A stretch of 64,000 bases of DNA from Bradysia coprophila (Eukaryota > Arthropoda > Insecta > Diptera > Sciaridae): the NCBI RefSeq assembly GCF_014529535.1, contig NW_023503972.1, positions 3,286,001 through 3,350,000 of the forward strand, written 5' to 3'. A program made the position numbers and the translations under genes. The notes below the pieces were generated by a model. It did no database searches. It was not told the DNA's origin and saw only the letters and a program-made list of their open reading frames with translations. Of the stretch, positions 44,938-56,700 are shown piece by piece (the first letter of the stretch is position 1; each line of letters begins with the position of its first letter).

Positions 44938-44941
44938 TTCG

Positions 44942-45121
44942 ATTGTAATTTTCGTGCGTTTCGTTCCTTAGTTCGGCCTACATCGTTAAACATGTTTTCA
45001 ACAACAGAAGCGCAAAGAGAGGCACGTACGTGTGGAATTGAAGAAACGTAAAGACAAGCGCCACTCCTATGTGATGGAATGCAAGTGGAACGAATAGAGC
45101 GAAAGAAACAAACGAAACCCA
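44942..45121 (-). repeat. Element H copy 2 (intact insertion site)
   Basis: The reverse complement of this stretch aligns with 17998-18370 minus its 204-bp insertion, including CTTTACGTTTCTTCAATTCC, which is the unoccupied site of the 18080-18283 MITE. Confidence 0.7.
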
Positions 45122-48084
45122 CGGAAAATGAAATCTAATAAAGAGTTCAGTTTATATGAAAATGATTTCCAAGGTATATAGGGTATAAAGGAAGGTAGCG
45201 TCATACATTACCGAACCGTATAAGTAGCCTGCACAAATATGCTCACGAAAACTACCTCTTTCTGATATAAATAGCTAAAAATTACACGGAGCCTCGGAAA
45301 AATTTGGTTCCAGCATTAAAGAAATGTGTTAAAGGTCTTGGGTCTTAGTGGAACTACCTTCCCATTGTTTATATAACACTACGTGTCATTAGAAACCTTT
45401 AAGGACAAATAACAAGGGAAGAAATATCGTCTAAGGCACAGCATGTGGCATTAAACTATCAATTAAAATGAACGTATTTAGCCAATTTGCTTTGTTCAAC
45501 CTCTCGCTATAATGCAGTAAAGCCATTACAAAGTCATTAAATAAATGGAAAATTCATTTCATCGTTCCTCATTGCGTATACAGCGAGAAACAAAGAGAGC
45601 AGCCACAAATCTTTTTCATTTTTAATTGAAACTACCGAAGAGTATATAATTATGGTACTGGCTACAGTCCCTAGTGAGTAAGTCTAATCATCGTATTTCA
45701 TCAACTCAACATTTAATAGGGTTATGACATGCAATATCATCCAAAGGACCAATGGAAACTCCCAACTAGAGATACGTATCTAGAACAGTACAATTCACTG
45801 AATCTATTCGCATTCCCATTCTTCTCCCATCTTTTCGAATCTAATAACCCCGGCGCCCATACACATATCTCTATATTGATAACATATACGCCGAATGGGT
45901 TCAAGGATAAAAACAACACTACACGTTTGGTAAGGGAATTCATCATCTTGTCTTAAATTACAAAAAAAAAATATCCAAAACCATGCTGCCGTGGATCACA
46001 CATACCCCCAGGATACGTGATGTGATAAACATGCGCAATTTGATATTCATCTATCGCGGTACGTTTATTTGTCACACACAAACTTACAAACGAATCGTGT
46101 GTGAAAAGCACTCAACAGTGTTTTCTTTTCAGTTGCTTGTCGACGCCAGAATCGAAACGATTACACGTTCATTTTCGAGGAAGTAAATTAGCTTCATTCT
46201 ATTCAAGCTCTGAACAGCCAAGTGAAATCCTTTCCTGTTCATTGTTTCGGTTTGGTTTTAAATTGATAGGGAAGGTAAAGTGCGGAACGGTGACACGTTT
46301 GAAAGTTTTTAATTAAAAAGAAGAAAATCGTCTAAATAAGGACGAACAAGTTTTCAAGTTTGTCGCTCCGTTAAATTGATTAAAATTTGCTGTTGGGGGA
46401 TTGTGATTGAATTATACGACTGCTGCTACTACTATATATTATACGCACACGACAAGGACATTGTGAGTGAAATAAATCCCCAGAAGCGTTTTTTTTTGTG
46501 GCTGTTAAAGCTTCTGTTTGATTTTTGTTATACGTTCTATCGATTTTGTGTCGTTTCGATATTAAAGGTGATTTGACTTGTGGCATGTTTTATTATAATG
46601 ATTAAATGGACTGCCAATGAAAATGATGCCAATTCTGTTTAAGCTTAGGATACGTATAGGATTCAGATTTGAAACCGAAGACGAGACAGATTTAATCTTT
46701 AAATAGCGTTTACAGAAGGTCATTGACGTTGACAAAATTTGCAAAAAAAAGGCCACGAAAATCGGTTTGACCAATACAGAGGCTATTCAACAATACAATT
46801 CTAGCGTATAATGTTTGCGGTAAAATTGAGCTTAAAGCTTTATCTCAGAAAGTAATTGCCAGACGGGGAAATAACAATGTACGGACCAACAGAGAAGTGG
46901 AATTGAATCCTTAGATGGACCCTGGAACAATTTTCTTGTACATTTTGTTGCTGTAGCAGGACACACGACCACTTGAATGCTACGTTATAATCAAACCATT
47001 ACGCTAGCATTCTTATTGAGCGAAGAATTTACTACGAGACGTGACTATAATATACACCGATGCGATGTAACAAGTTGCAATGATCAAACATGATTATATA
47101 GGTAGCATTCGCTCGCCGGGACAAGACAGTATAATATAACCTTGCCTAACAACAAACTTATTTTCCTTTTCAGCGCTGACGGATTTTATTCCTTCTTTTT
47201 ACTTTAATCTCATTTAACAACAACATAGCGCATAAGAACATAAATGGTGCGTGAATAATTAATTGGAGCGAATTTTTTCTACTTTCATTGAGATAAATGA
47301 CTTATAGTTCAGATAAATTGCCCGCTGAAAGCCGTATTACATCGTTAATATTATTGGCATATTCATTCGTTTTACTGTCTTTCGTGTCATATTCTTCAGC
47401 ACATTGTTTCACACGAGACATATAAATGAAATAGATGAAAATTAATAACTGCTGAGCTGACTAATTGGTTAGTCTCAAATACGTTTTGTTGCAGAGGAGA
47501 TGAGACATGTGCTTTTTGTTTGCGCTTGGCGACCCGTACGTAGGGATTCTTTATTATATTTTCAAGGAATTCTTTATACCAGACCAGAAGTCATATCAAA
47601 AGATATAACTGTAACAAACGAAGTAGTAGAATCGCAACTTCTCAACCATTTTCGGTGTAAAGAAGTCGTTTTCAAAAGAGTTTACCAACACATTTTACTG
47701 CCTGCCCTTTCGAAATGTGACTATTAAATAACAATTCGCTCCTTGCCAGAATGATCCATTACATGATGAATATTTTCGCTTGCTTTATCGTTTGTTCGAG
47801 TCATTCTTTAAACCATTTTTCATGGCTCATTTTTGTTGTAATGCAAAAAAAAATGTCGTAGAACCATCAGGGGTTACTGGGGAAATAAATAAAACTCCTT
47901 TATTGATTCCACTGGTGATCAGGGGCTCATGGTAAAAATAGATTTGAAGAACGTCTCGTCTGAAAATATGTTCACAAGTTCTATGGATCTTTAGATAGAT
48001 ATTTGCTTCAGCTGATTTTCCACCCGTATAGCTAAGTCTAAGCACTTTTAATTGAATGAGTGTAATTCACGTAATATGGAATTA
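45122..48084. other. Long intergenic region, no gene supported
   Basis: Small frames at 45729-46316, 46376-46774 and 47500-47727 overlap on opposite strands or lack any feature. TTGCTTCAGCTGATTTTCCA near 48004 is a lone fragment of the CAGTGAAATTT MITE family. Confidence 0.35.
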
Positions 48085-48195
48085 GGGGTAAACCATTATG
48101 TTTCGTAAATTTCGGGAGTAAGGTGATTTCGTAAACTTTTGACATGAAATATATTAGAGAAATGTCAAAACTTCACGAAATTGCCATACTTCTCA
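48085..48195. repeat. Small relative of the 30.1 kb foldback
   Basis: Starts TAGGGGTAAACCATTATG like the 30091 terminus and contains a hairpin GATTTCGTAAACTTTTGACA against TGTCAAAACTTCACGAAAT. Confidence 0.5.
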
Positions 48196-49179
48196 AATAA
48201 CCACTTTGCATTCACTGTCTTCATTCACAACTATTTTCTGTCAGTCATCTGTTCAAAAGTTCTCTTTCAGCTCACCCATTCAAATAATTTTTCCTAATTT
48301 CGAGTCTTGTAGACTAACAGTCTAAGCAAAGGTTTGCACATATGTTTGAACGTGAACAAATGAAAGTTTTTTCAAACCTTCATAAGCCAAGAACCAAAGA
48401 ACTTTTTTGTAACGGATACAATTTTCTCAAGTTAGGTAATAAAGTATCTGCGAAAGAGATTCAAGATATAGTTGAAAATGTGATAGAGATGCAAATAGTC
48501 GTCACGCTTGACCAATTTTATGAATTTTTCGCGGTTAACGCTAAACGCATAAACGTCGATGCTTTCGTACGGGTTTGATAATATAGATGTCTATATGGTT
48601 TAGCAGAAAGTCGTTAAAACCGTTTATTGTTGCTGATGGTATGCATTGTATAATTTGTACTTTTATTGGCAAGGATTGAAATGAGTCTCGTGTTTATGGT
48701 TATTTCAATAAAACAATTTTTAATTGTAATCGTTATACATGTGATAAGTACCCCGTTTTGTTGTACACAATCAATATTCGCCCAACAATACATTTGTTTT
48801 CTGATAGTTCGACTTAATGCCACTGCGAACATAGTTCCATTTCATCTACTGCATCTACCAATAATTACCTATCCCATGTCTTATCGACGAAGACTATAAA
48901 ACTCAGCGATAATCTCTGGTTAAGCAGATCTTATATAGCAAATTGCATAGTCAATGATTTGAAGTAATAGATTGTGCTTCAAATTTAGAACAATAGAAGT
49001 AAAAAAAACTCAAAAATAATTCCGAGGATTTGCTGACCGTTTGTGACAGGTTTATACGTTATTGAAGTCATATAGGACGAGCATCCGTTTTTCGTAGTTT
49101 CGTGAGACCGATGTGTTCACTCAGGTGCATAACAAAAACTGATAAGAAATTATTTATCGTTGTTTCAGCATTGCACGAA
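48196..49179. other. Upstream flank of the N-acetyltransferase gene
   Basis: A 78-residue frame at 48342-48578 (+) begins MFEREQMKVFSNLHKPRTKE; it is unsupported by a domain or by splice sites. A repeat half-site GAAGTAATAGATT is at 48961-48973. TTTATCGTTGTTTCAG just upstream of 49171 looks like a splice acceptor, so the first exon of the transferase gene may be non-coding and further left. Confidence 0.4.
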
Positions 49180-49953
49180 ATGATTTTCCAAAGAATCACT
49201 CCAGACCGTTACAACGACGTCATAGTACATTTACGAGATTCGTTTTTCTTCGACGAGCCACTTAATAAAGCGGTGAAACTATGTACAGCCGGTACGGGAA
49301 ACGAAGAATTAGAAAATTATTCCATCGCAACATTGGAGGACGGTCTAAGTATTATGGCAATAAATGATAATGAAGAGGTAAATTACCGAACGACGATTTT
49401 CGTTTATTGAATGGAAATTATTGTCGATGTGAATTTGTAGATTGCCGGTGTTGCATTGAATGGAATATTGCTGAGAGGTGATATCGAGGAGGCACTCATC
49501 AATCTCAGCCAATTGAAGGATGAACGAACTAAGAAAATCTTTCGACTGTTGTACGATCAAAATTTAAAATTGAATTTGTTCCATCGTTTCAACGTTGACA
49601 AAATATTCGAAATTCGCATTTTATCGGTTGACGCTAAATTTCGAGGACAAGGCCTAGCGAAAGAACTGTGGAGACGGAGCGAAGTGATGGCTACGGAATG
49701 TAATTTTCAGGTAAAATGACATTTTATTGACAAAATGGTTTGATTAATAATTAAATTACGAATTATTCAGTTGATGAAGGCCGATGCAACTGGATTATTT
49801 TCGCAAAAAGTTTCGATATCTTTTGGATTCAGCCCATGTCTAGAGCTTTCGTACAATACGTACACGGATAAGCAAGGTGATCCTATTTTTAAGGTTGATC
49901 CACCTCATGACAATCTGAAAATTATGTACAAACTAATCAATCAAAAGAATTAA
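49180..49953 (+). CDS. Arylalkylamine N-acetyltransferase (insect aaNAT, GNAT fold)
   Basis: Three exons, 49180-49377, 49441-49710 and 49771-49953, all joined in phase 0, giving 216 residues. The start MIFQRITPDRYNDVIVHLRD and FFFDEPLNKAVKLC are typical of the insect aaNAT/dopamine N-acetyltransferase group. The acetyl-CoA loop RGQGLA follows EIRILSVDAKF near residue 125, and the C-terminal half has KADATGLFSQKV and FSPCLELSYNTY. The family acetylates dopamine, serotonin, octopamine or other aromatic amines for cuticle tanning and amine turnover in the cytoplasm; the exact substrate cannot be read from sequence. Introns are 63 and 60 nt GT-AG. The ATG lies just after a likely splice acceptor, so a 5' UTR exon or slightly longer N-terminus is possible. 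Confidence 0.9.
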
Positions 49954-52900
49954 GAAAGAAGATGTTAAAGAAAAAGAAATGAAATGAGTGTGTCAAAGTG
50001 GGTCCTATAATGATTCCTAGACCCATCAGAAACGTTTATTCATTTGTTTACGAGACTAAGTAGGAAAACAATTATGTGTTAAAGCTAATGAAGTAAAAGA
50101 TTTTTGTGTCAGACATTAGGCGAAGCTTTATATATATTCATAACACACTCTAGGTCTACTATCTTAGGGCTTGTAAGCGAGTGTGCTATTTTATACAAGG
50201 TTGTTCAGAACCTGGTTTTATATTACAAAATAATGAAGTAATAGATTATAAATGACGATACGTTCGCAAAACGTTTAAGGCACACAATTTTGCTGCACTT
50301 CATAAATCAACACAACATAAAATCGTTCATAAAGGTTCGTTGGTTCGTTTTTCCATTTCGGCGGACATTCAATTCATTTTCAATATATCTGTCGGTATCT
50401 TGTTTATTACATGGCAACGCTGCGCTGTACTATCATACTATGTTCACATGTAAGCTTGAATGAATTGTTCGAATAAATTGCAACGAAAGTACTATTCCAG
50501 AGCCAAGTGTCTGTTAAGTGATAGCCGACGTCAATCTTTTTCCCGGAACTGTTTTAATGCAGGTCTAAAAATTGACTTTAGTGTCAGTGGAAATGCAATG
50601 TAAATGAAACTGGTTCTGAAACTCCTTCGCTGAGCAATTCACAAATTCATGAATCACACCTCATTTTCATCGTCAACTTCAAAGGCAACTCGAGACATTC
50701 AATTTTCCAAAAAATTTCCATTGATGTGACGTAATTATGCTACGAGTCGAGAGATATAGAAAACAAACTCCTCATGTAATGTCGACAATCCTCTGAACCT
50801 CATTTTCCTTCAGCGTCTAAAGTGGCACTTGACAATAAACCGAAAGCATAATTAAAGGGATGTTTTTGTAGCCACTGAAGATGACTCTGATCTAGAGATC
50901 TAGAAATATTTGGCAGTGAAACAGATCACATTGAGCTAATCCGACGTTCATTCTCAATTGAAGTGAAGTTGAAGATTGCGTCGAATTAAAAAACGAATTA
51001 AATTCAATGAACTTATAAATCGTTTTGAGCCTTCATGCAATGCATAAACTCTCCTAAAGAACCACACAAATAACGTTTAATTCAACCTTTTGCAGCCCTA
51101 AATTCCTGGAATTTTTCAAATTTGTAATGATTGGAATATGCTTCGACAGAGCCGTCATATAAAGTAAATTTTATGTCAAAACGAATGAAGTGAAAGATTT
51201 ATTGTATCAATGTCTTACATAGATCCAATAGAATCATGATACTAATGATACTTATGCTTATAATATGGATGTCTTTGTCTCTGACAGGTTAAGATTATTG
51301 TAATTCTATTTTCTTATTGAGCCATTTAGAAACGATTAGATATACGACTAGTGTTCAACTTCAACTTAAGACTAGTAAAATGGATGCTGGATATTAAAAT
51401 GAACAGATGAAAAATGACAAAGAATTATTAGGAACCGACCCTTTTTATCCAATCGTTCATTAAATTACACACATAACGTTACCACATTTGGACAGCATAC
51501 TCCATATAGCATATGATGGGGGAACAAATAGAAGGAATGTAAAGAATTTAATTGGTCGGTTCATGTAATTCTCCTTCGACTAGAAAGTTTAGATTGAAAA
51601 AAAAAACTTTTGTTCAATTTATTAGAATCTTTTTATTAAAAAATAAGAAAAATCTATCATCACAAGCAAGGTGATGTTTCTTAACAATAATTTAATTTAA
51701 GAAACGAAAACCATTTTCATTAACTTACTTTAATACTACGCTACATAATATCGTAGTGTTCCCATTTTCATACCACCACCACTGTAATTTTGTCACGAAC
51801 TTAGTACATTACGTAACTGTGTAACCAACTCACTTACTACATTTATCACCAATACACGATCACAATGCCACAGAGAAGAAAAGAGGGGAGAAAGGTTTTT
51901 CGGTACCTTAGGAGGAAGAATATAGGATCAGGTCAGTGCTCCGCGAACTTGCTAATAAACCAATCTGATAGATCTGAGTTCTTAGCACCGAGGCCTGTTT
52001 TTTTTTTGTCCTGTGTGTGATTCGCCATCTTTTGCTCACACCCGGCAACTCGAACGTCAGTAACTTCTCCGCAAGTGCATTGGTCGTGTATTGCATAGAT
52101 TTTGTCAGAACATGAATCAGGACTTGTTTATCACAGAGACAATCTACTTAGTGTGAAACGTGACGCATAAACTAATATTGCCTGTTGCTAGCCGACGGCA
52201 AACATTAGAGACCTACACATTTGTTAGTGTAGCAGAAGCACAACATATGCCCGAAGAGGGCTTAGATGCAGGAATAAATACCACCCACCTTTAACTTAAC
52301 TCCTAAGCAGACAAAAAGATTGGAAAGAGGAGGAAAAAAGTAAACCAAAATTGATAAATCACGACAATCACATTCGATTGCCCTAACTGCTGTTACAATA
52401 AATTTACTATTTTGCGTATACCAAAGTTTAAGTAGAGATTTAAGTGATTTAGATTGTAAGCTAAACTATTTTGTGTATTGTTGGTTGAAATCGCAACCAA
52501 CAGTTGAAAAAGAAGTGAATTATTCACGTGTTAGTTTTATATGAAATGGGCCTAATGCGTTTAACGTCATATTTTGCATGTTAAAAATGTCATCCTTTCG
52601 TCCCATTCATATGCGTAAAGGAGATCTGCCACTTAAAGAAAAATGACAATAATTTATGCAGCTGGACTATTCCAACCCTCCAATCATTCTGATCGATGGT
52701 TTATTTGAATCCAATTCAGATTTCTCGAATAAACGTTCAAAGAAATGCCTCCAACGTTCGAGTATTCGAAATTACACATTCACCCGAGTGAATTCATTTT
52801 CTGTCATAATACCGTACCGTTACGCTATTTTACTCTACAAAACGTAATCAATTTTGACAGCTTGAAATAGAGTCCTATTTACCTCCCTAGGAGAAGAATG

Positions 52901-52974
52901 CGTTGAGTAATAGATATTTACGTGTTACGGCATGTTCCATTTTCATTTACATTGCCTAATCACGTTAAGCATTG
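49954..52974. other. Intergenic with bipartite repeat copies; no gene supported
   Basis: AATGAAGTAAAAGATT at 50087, AATGAAGTAATAGATT at 50232 and AATGAAGTGAAAGATT at 51184 are dispersed-repeat half-sites. Near 52200-52310 a stretch reading GCCCGAAGAGGGCTTAGATG resembles the pre-tail of the LINE-derived insertion at 15840, so 51840-52310 may be an old non-LTR 3' end (weak). Confidence 0.4.
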
Positions 52975-53048
52975 TACTTACGAGGTTCCATGTTGTTGAT
53001 AAGTAACACCCCACTTATCAAATACACAACTTGGAACCTCGGAAGTAA
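52975..53048. repeat. 74-bp hairpin
   Basis: TTACGAGGTTCCATGTTGTT with GATAAGT pairs with ACTTATC and AACTTGGAACCTCGGAAGTAA around a short CACCCC loop. Probably a miniature foldback element. Confidence 0.6.
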
Positions 53049-53741
53049 TATACTATTACGACACAAGAACGGAATAGTTGAAAAGTAGTTTTCGCGTGAA
53101 ATTTGTTAATCCGAGGCGTAGCCGAAAAATTTACGGAATTATTTTTGTAGGAGCTGTAGAGTGTAGGTAGATTTACTATAAAAGTTTGCTGCGTCGATTT
53201 TAGAGAAACATCATCGGTGGGAAGGGCTGCTGGTAGTAATTTTCATGGAACGTAGGATTGTCAAAAAGAGGTTAAAGGTATGCTCCAACGCATTTCTTTT
53301 CTCTCGATAACATGCAAAATATAAGGCAACAATGACAGGGGATAGTTGTTAGTAAATTAAGGAATTTTATGTCTAGACTACACTATCATTATATGATCAA
53401 AGTAGAATATTTGTATAAGTGATAAGCCAATCGACCAATATAATGAAAAGAACTAAAAACTTACTACCAAAGGAATTAAAACTATCTACAGAACTACTCG
53501 GAAAGTTGTTTCATTTTCGTCTTCTTGTGTGGGATCAGTCTTCTCTCATCATTCATCACTATCACCTAATTGTAGAGTTTTATCACCGGCTTGTGTTCCA
53601 TCCATTAGTAGACCTGTGCATAAGGTAACGTACCACCATACGGGATCAGAAGTCTGCTCTCGATTCGCGAATTAGAACTCGAACTACAATTGGAGAACAT
53701 TCACACAAATCAAGAATAATCGATTTGAAACTCCCACTCAT
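53049..53741. other. 3' flank of the ZP gene
   Basis: Non-coding; probably includes the 3' UTR of the minus-strand ZP gene. No clear motif. Confidence 0.35.
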
Positions 53742-56700
53742 TTACCTCGACGAAAACATGCTGACGCTGTTTGTTGTCAGGAACGTTGATTCCTTACTCC
53801 TTGCTCGAGCCCTCAACAAGCACACAATGGAAACAATGACCGCAATTAGGAATATCATACCGAGAATGCAAAACGATATGGCCAGTTTGGAGGTTGACAT
53901 GCACAGAATCCCGTCCGAACGCAGTGACCTCACTTTCGGCGGATATTCGTCGACTGAATTTACAGAAAAAAACATGCTTATCATCACTGCCTGCAAAGAT
54001 TTCGGTTATCGTTTTATCTTACTCGTCACGTCATCTGCGGCGCCGTTGGAACGAACTCTATCGATTTCGATTTGCGGTGCTGTTACTGCTAGAGAATTGA
54101 ATACTTGCAGTCGAGACAATCGTGTTGTTGAATTCAAAAGAAATTCGTCGTTGCTGGTGCAATTGATCTGAAAGACAAAAAGCGAAATTTAATTCGTATA
54201 GAGGGAGAGTATATTGGCGAAGCCTATGAATACTCATAGAGAAACAAACCGTCTCAATTGTATTCCTTGTCTCCCAACCTCACAATTATCTACCAACAAA
54301 AATTCAATCTTCATGTTCCATTAGTTCCACATTAGTGACTTTCACCTGAATTTTGTCAAGCATTGGCATTTTCAGATCGGTCACACATCGAACACTTTTC
54401 CTTCATATTACCGAAAAGCTTTGAATTTTCTTAAGACATAAATTACACCCACCGTTGGACACTGCTCTCTACATAGTTGGACGCCACAATTGACATGCAG
54501 TCGTTCACGATCGGGAAATTTGAAGGCTGGAAATGTAGCAGTAAACAATTTTTCGACTATATCGTCCTTGCTGGGCTTAGACCATCCTTCTTCGATGTAT
54601 CGTTTGTTTAGTGTTAGCGCGGGCATCACCTAATAATAATGCAAGAAAAAAAAAATCGGCTCATGGATTAAATGGAGGTTTGTGGACTAAATGGTATTTT
54701 AATCGATTTTTCCTTCAGTGATATGAGTTCAACGTTCGTAAAGGTCTAAATTTCTTCAAAAACAGTGTAGAGCAACACTCTCACATTCTTGCTCACAGGT
54801 CCTAGAAACGAACGGTGTGGTTGAATGAATTTTAACTGAGCATTTCGATGCACTTTTGATATTTTTGGATATTATGAGTCAGCAGCTCGGAGCCCTGAAC
54901 AAGGTCCCACAAAATTTTTTGATTTTCATCCGTACTGTCGGTGACATTGGTGCATAGCCCATCCTGTCTACAGATAGAGTGGTGGAAAATTGGTTGTGGT
55001 TTCAATCGATAGTGACTGAAATTCTAATAACAATTGTACAAAAATTTGGTAACTTAAGTGCAAGTGAAGCCGGCAGAGACATGCTAAAGTTGATAATATC
55101 CAAAAATATCAAAAGTGCATCGAAATGCTCAGTTAAAATTTATTCAACCGCACCGTGATCGTGAAAATGTTTTCGCAATTTTTCGTGATTTTCATGAATT
55201 TTTAATATTTTCTTTGGATTAGAGATAGAGACTAAAAATTGGAAATGGGTGCAAAATTGATTTCGAGTCTTTGGAGTGGCTATAGACAGTGCGAGTGTTC
55301 TGATAGCAACTCTGTAAAAAGTAAATTCCCCCTCAAAACACGCTAAATCGAGTTTCAGCCACTTCTAAAATTTCCGCTCACACACAGCTACCATTCGCAT
55401 TTCGAATTCGCGAGATTCCTTGATATCAAAAAAAGGAATTATGGCGAAAAAGTCGTTGCTCGATACGGAACGATACAATGAAGTATGGATTTCGAGTAAT
55501 TCACGAAATATACATGAGCAGTCGAGCACCAAATATTTACAATATATAACCTTGTCTGTTAGCGATAACAATTAGGGTGGGTCGTATTTTCATTTTGTTT
55601 TTATTTTAAAAGGCCTGGCCCCAGGCTGTTCTCAGAATTGACCAAGGAATCCGAAACAGCAAAAAAAAATTAAATTCATTTTTCCCTTGCCTCTAGGCTG
55701 ATTTTTTTTTGCTGTTTCGGATTCCTTGGTCAATTCTGAGTACAGCCTGGGGCCAGGGCCTTTTAAAATAAAAACAAAATGAAAATACGACCAACCCTAA
55801 TAACAATGCCAGAAATAAGCATCAGCTCTGGCTGATTGGCTCTTCTATAGCAAAGTGTTTTGTTAAAAGCAATGAAGTAAAAGATTTGGTTTCAATCTGT
55901 TGAAAATACTTAGATCACAAGAAGTAACAGATTCGATAAATAGATACTGGTCATACGCTTGCCGATTGTGAATCCACAACAAAATAAATGTAATTTAATT
56001 TACCGAGTCTATTGACATGCATAAATTATGCAAAAAAAACAACTTAAATTAACAATTACAAATGCTCTAATCATTGGCATCGCTTCATTTAAAATACGTA
56101 TAGATGTACGGTAACACTCGCACATCGCTACCGAAAACAATGGCCAATTTCAAGATCAGAAAGTCTTTTTTATCTATCGTGGAAAAGCATGAAAAAAATG
56201 TTTTTTCAATTTTCCGACCATCATTTAAATTTATGCAATTTTTTTGCCGTTGTTATGTTGATATAAAGTGTGGTGTTTTCTATGTCGTACTTTAATTGCT
56301 TGATTGTTAAACACAATGGAAGAGCAATAGCCGCTTAAATATATCGTTACCGCAGTTCGTTTGGTTGTTTTTTTTTGTGAATTATTTCTCTTTTGTACAA
56401 ATCAAATGAAATTCATATTTCAAAAATGCACAACATAAATTTGATCGTTAACGATATCATCAGCAAATATTCGAAACGATTCGTTCAAGTGTTAAAAGGT
56501 AAATGAAAGTGAAATTTATTCGTCTTTTTTTTCATTCAATGTGAACCATACACACCAAACATACCGCTTTTTTTCGATTTCAATTTTTCTTCACCACAAA
56601 ATGATTCAAATGTTTATGTTAAGTAATTCACAACGATTTATGGTGCGTGCAACCATTATAAATTGATTATGTGATTTTCATCGCAATAGAAAAACAAAAG

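Noticed and set aside
48342-48578. 78-residue frame MFEREQMKVFSNLHKPRTKE
   Set aside because: Composition is protein-like, but there is no domain, signal peptide, splice support or clear promoter; left out as a gene.
51840-52310. Possible non-LTR 3' end around GCCCGAAGAGGGCTTAGATG
   Set aside because: Resemblance to the 15.84 kb pre-tail is short and no tail or target duplication is visible; mentioned only within the intergenic entry.
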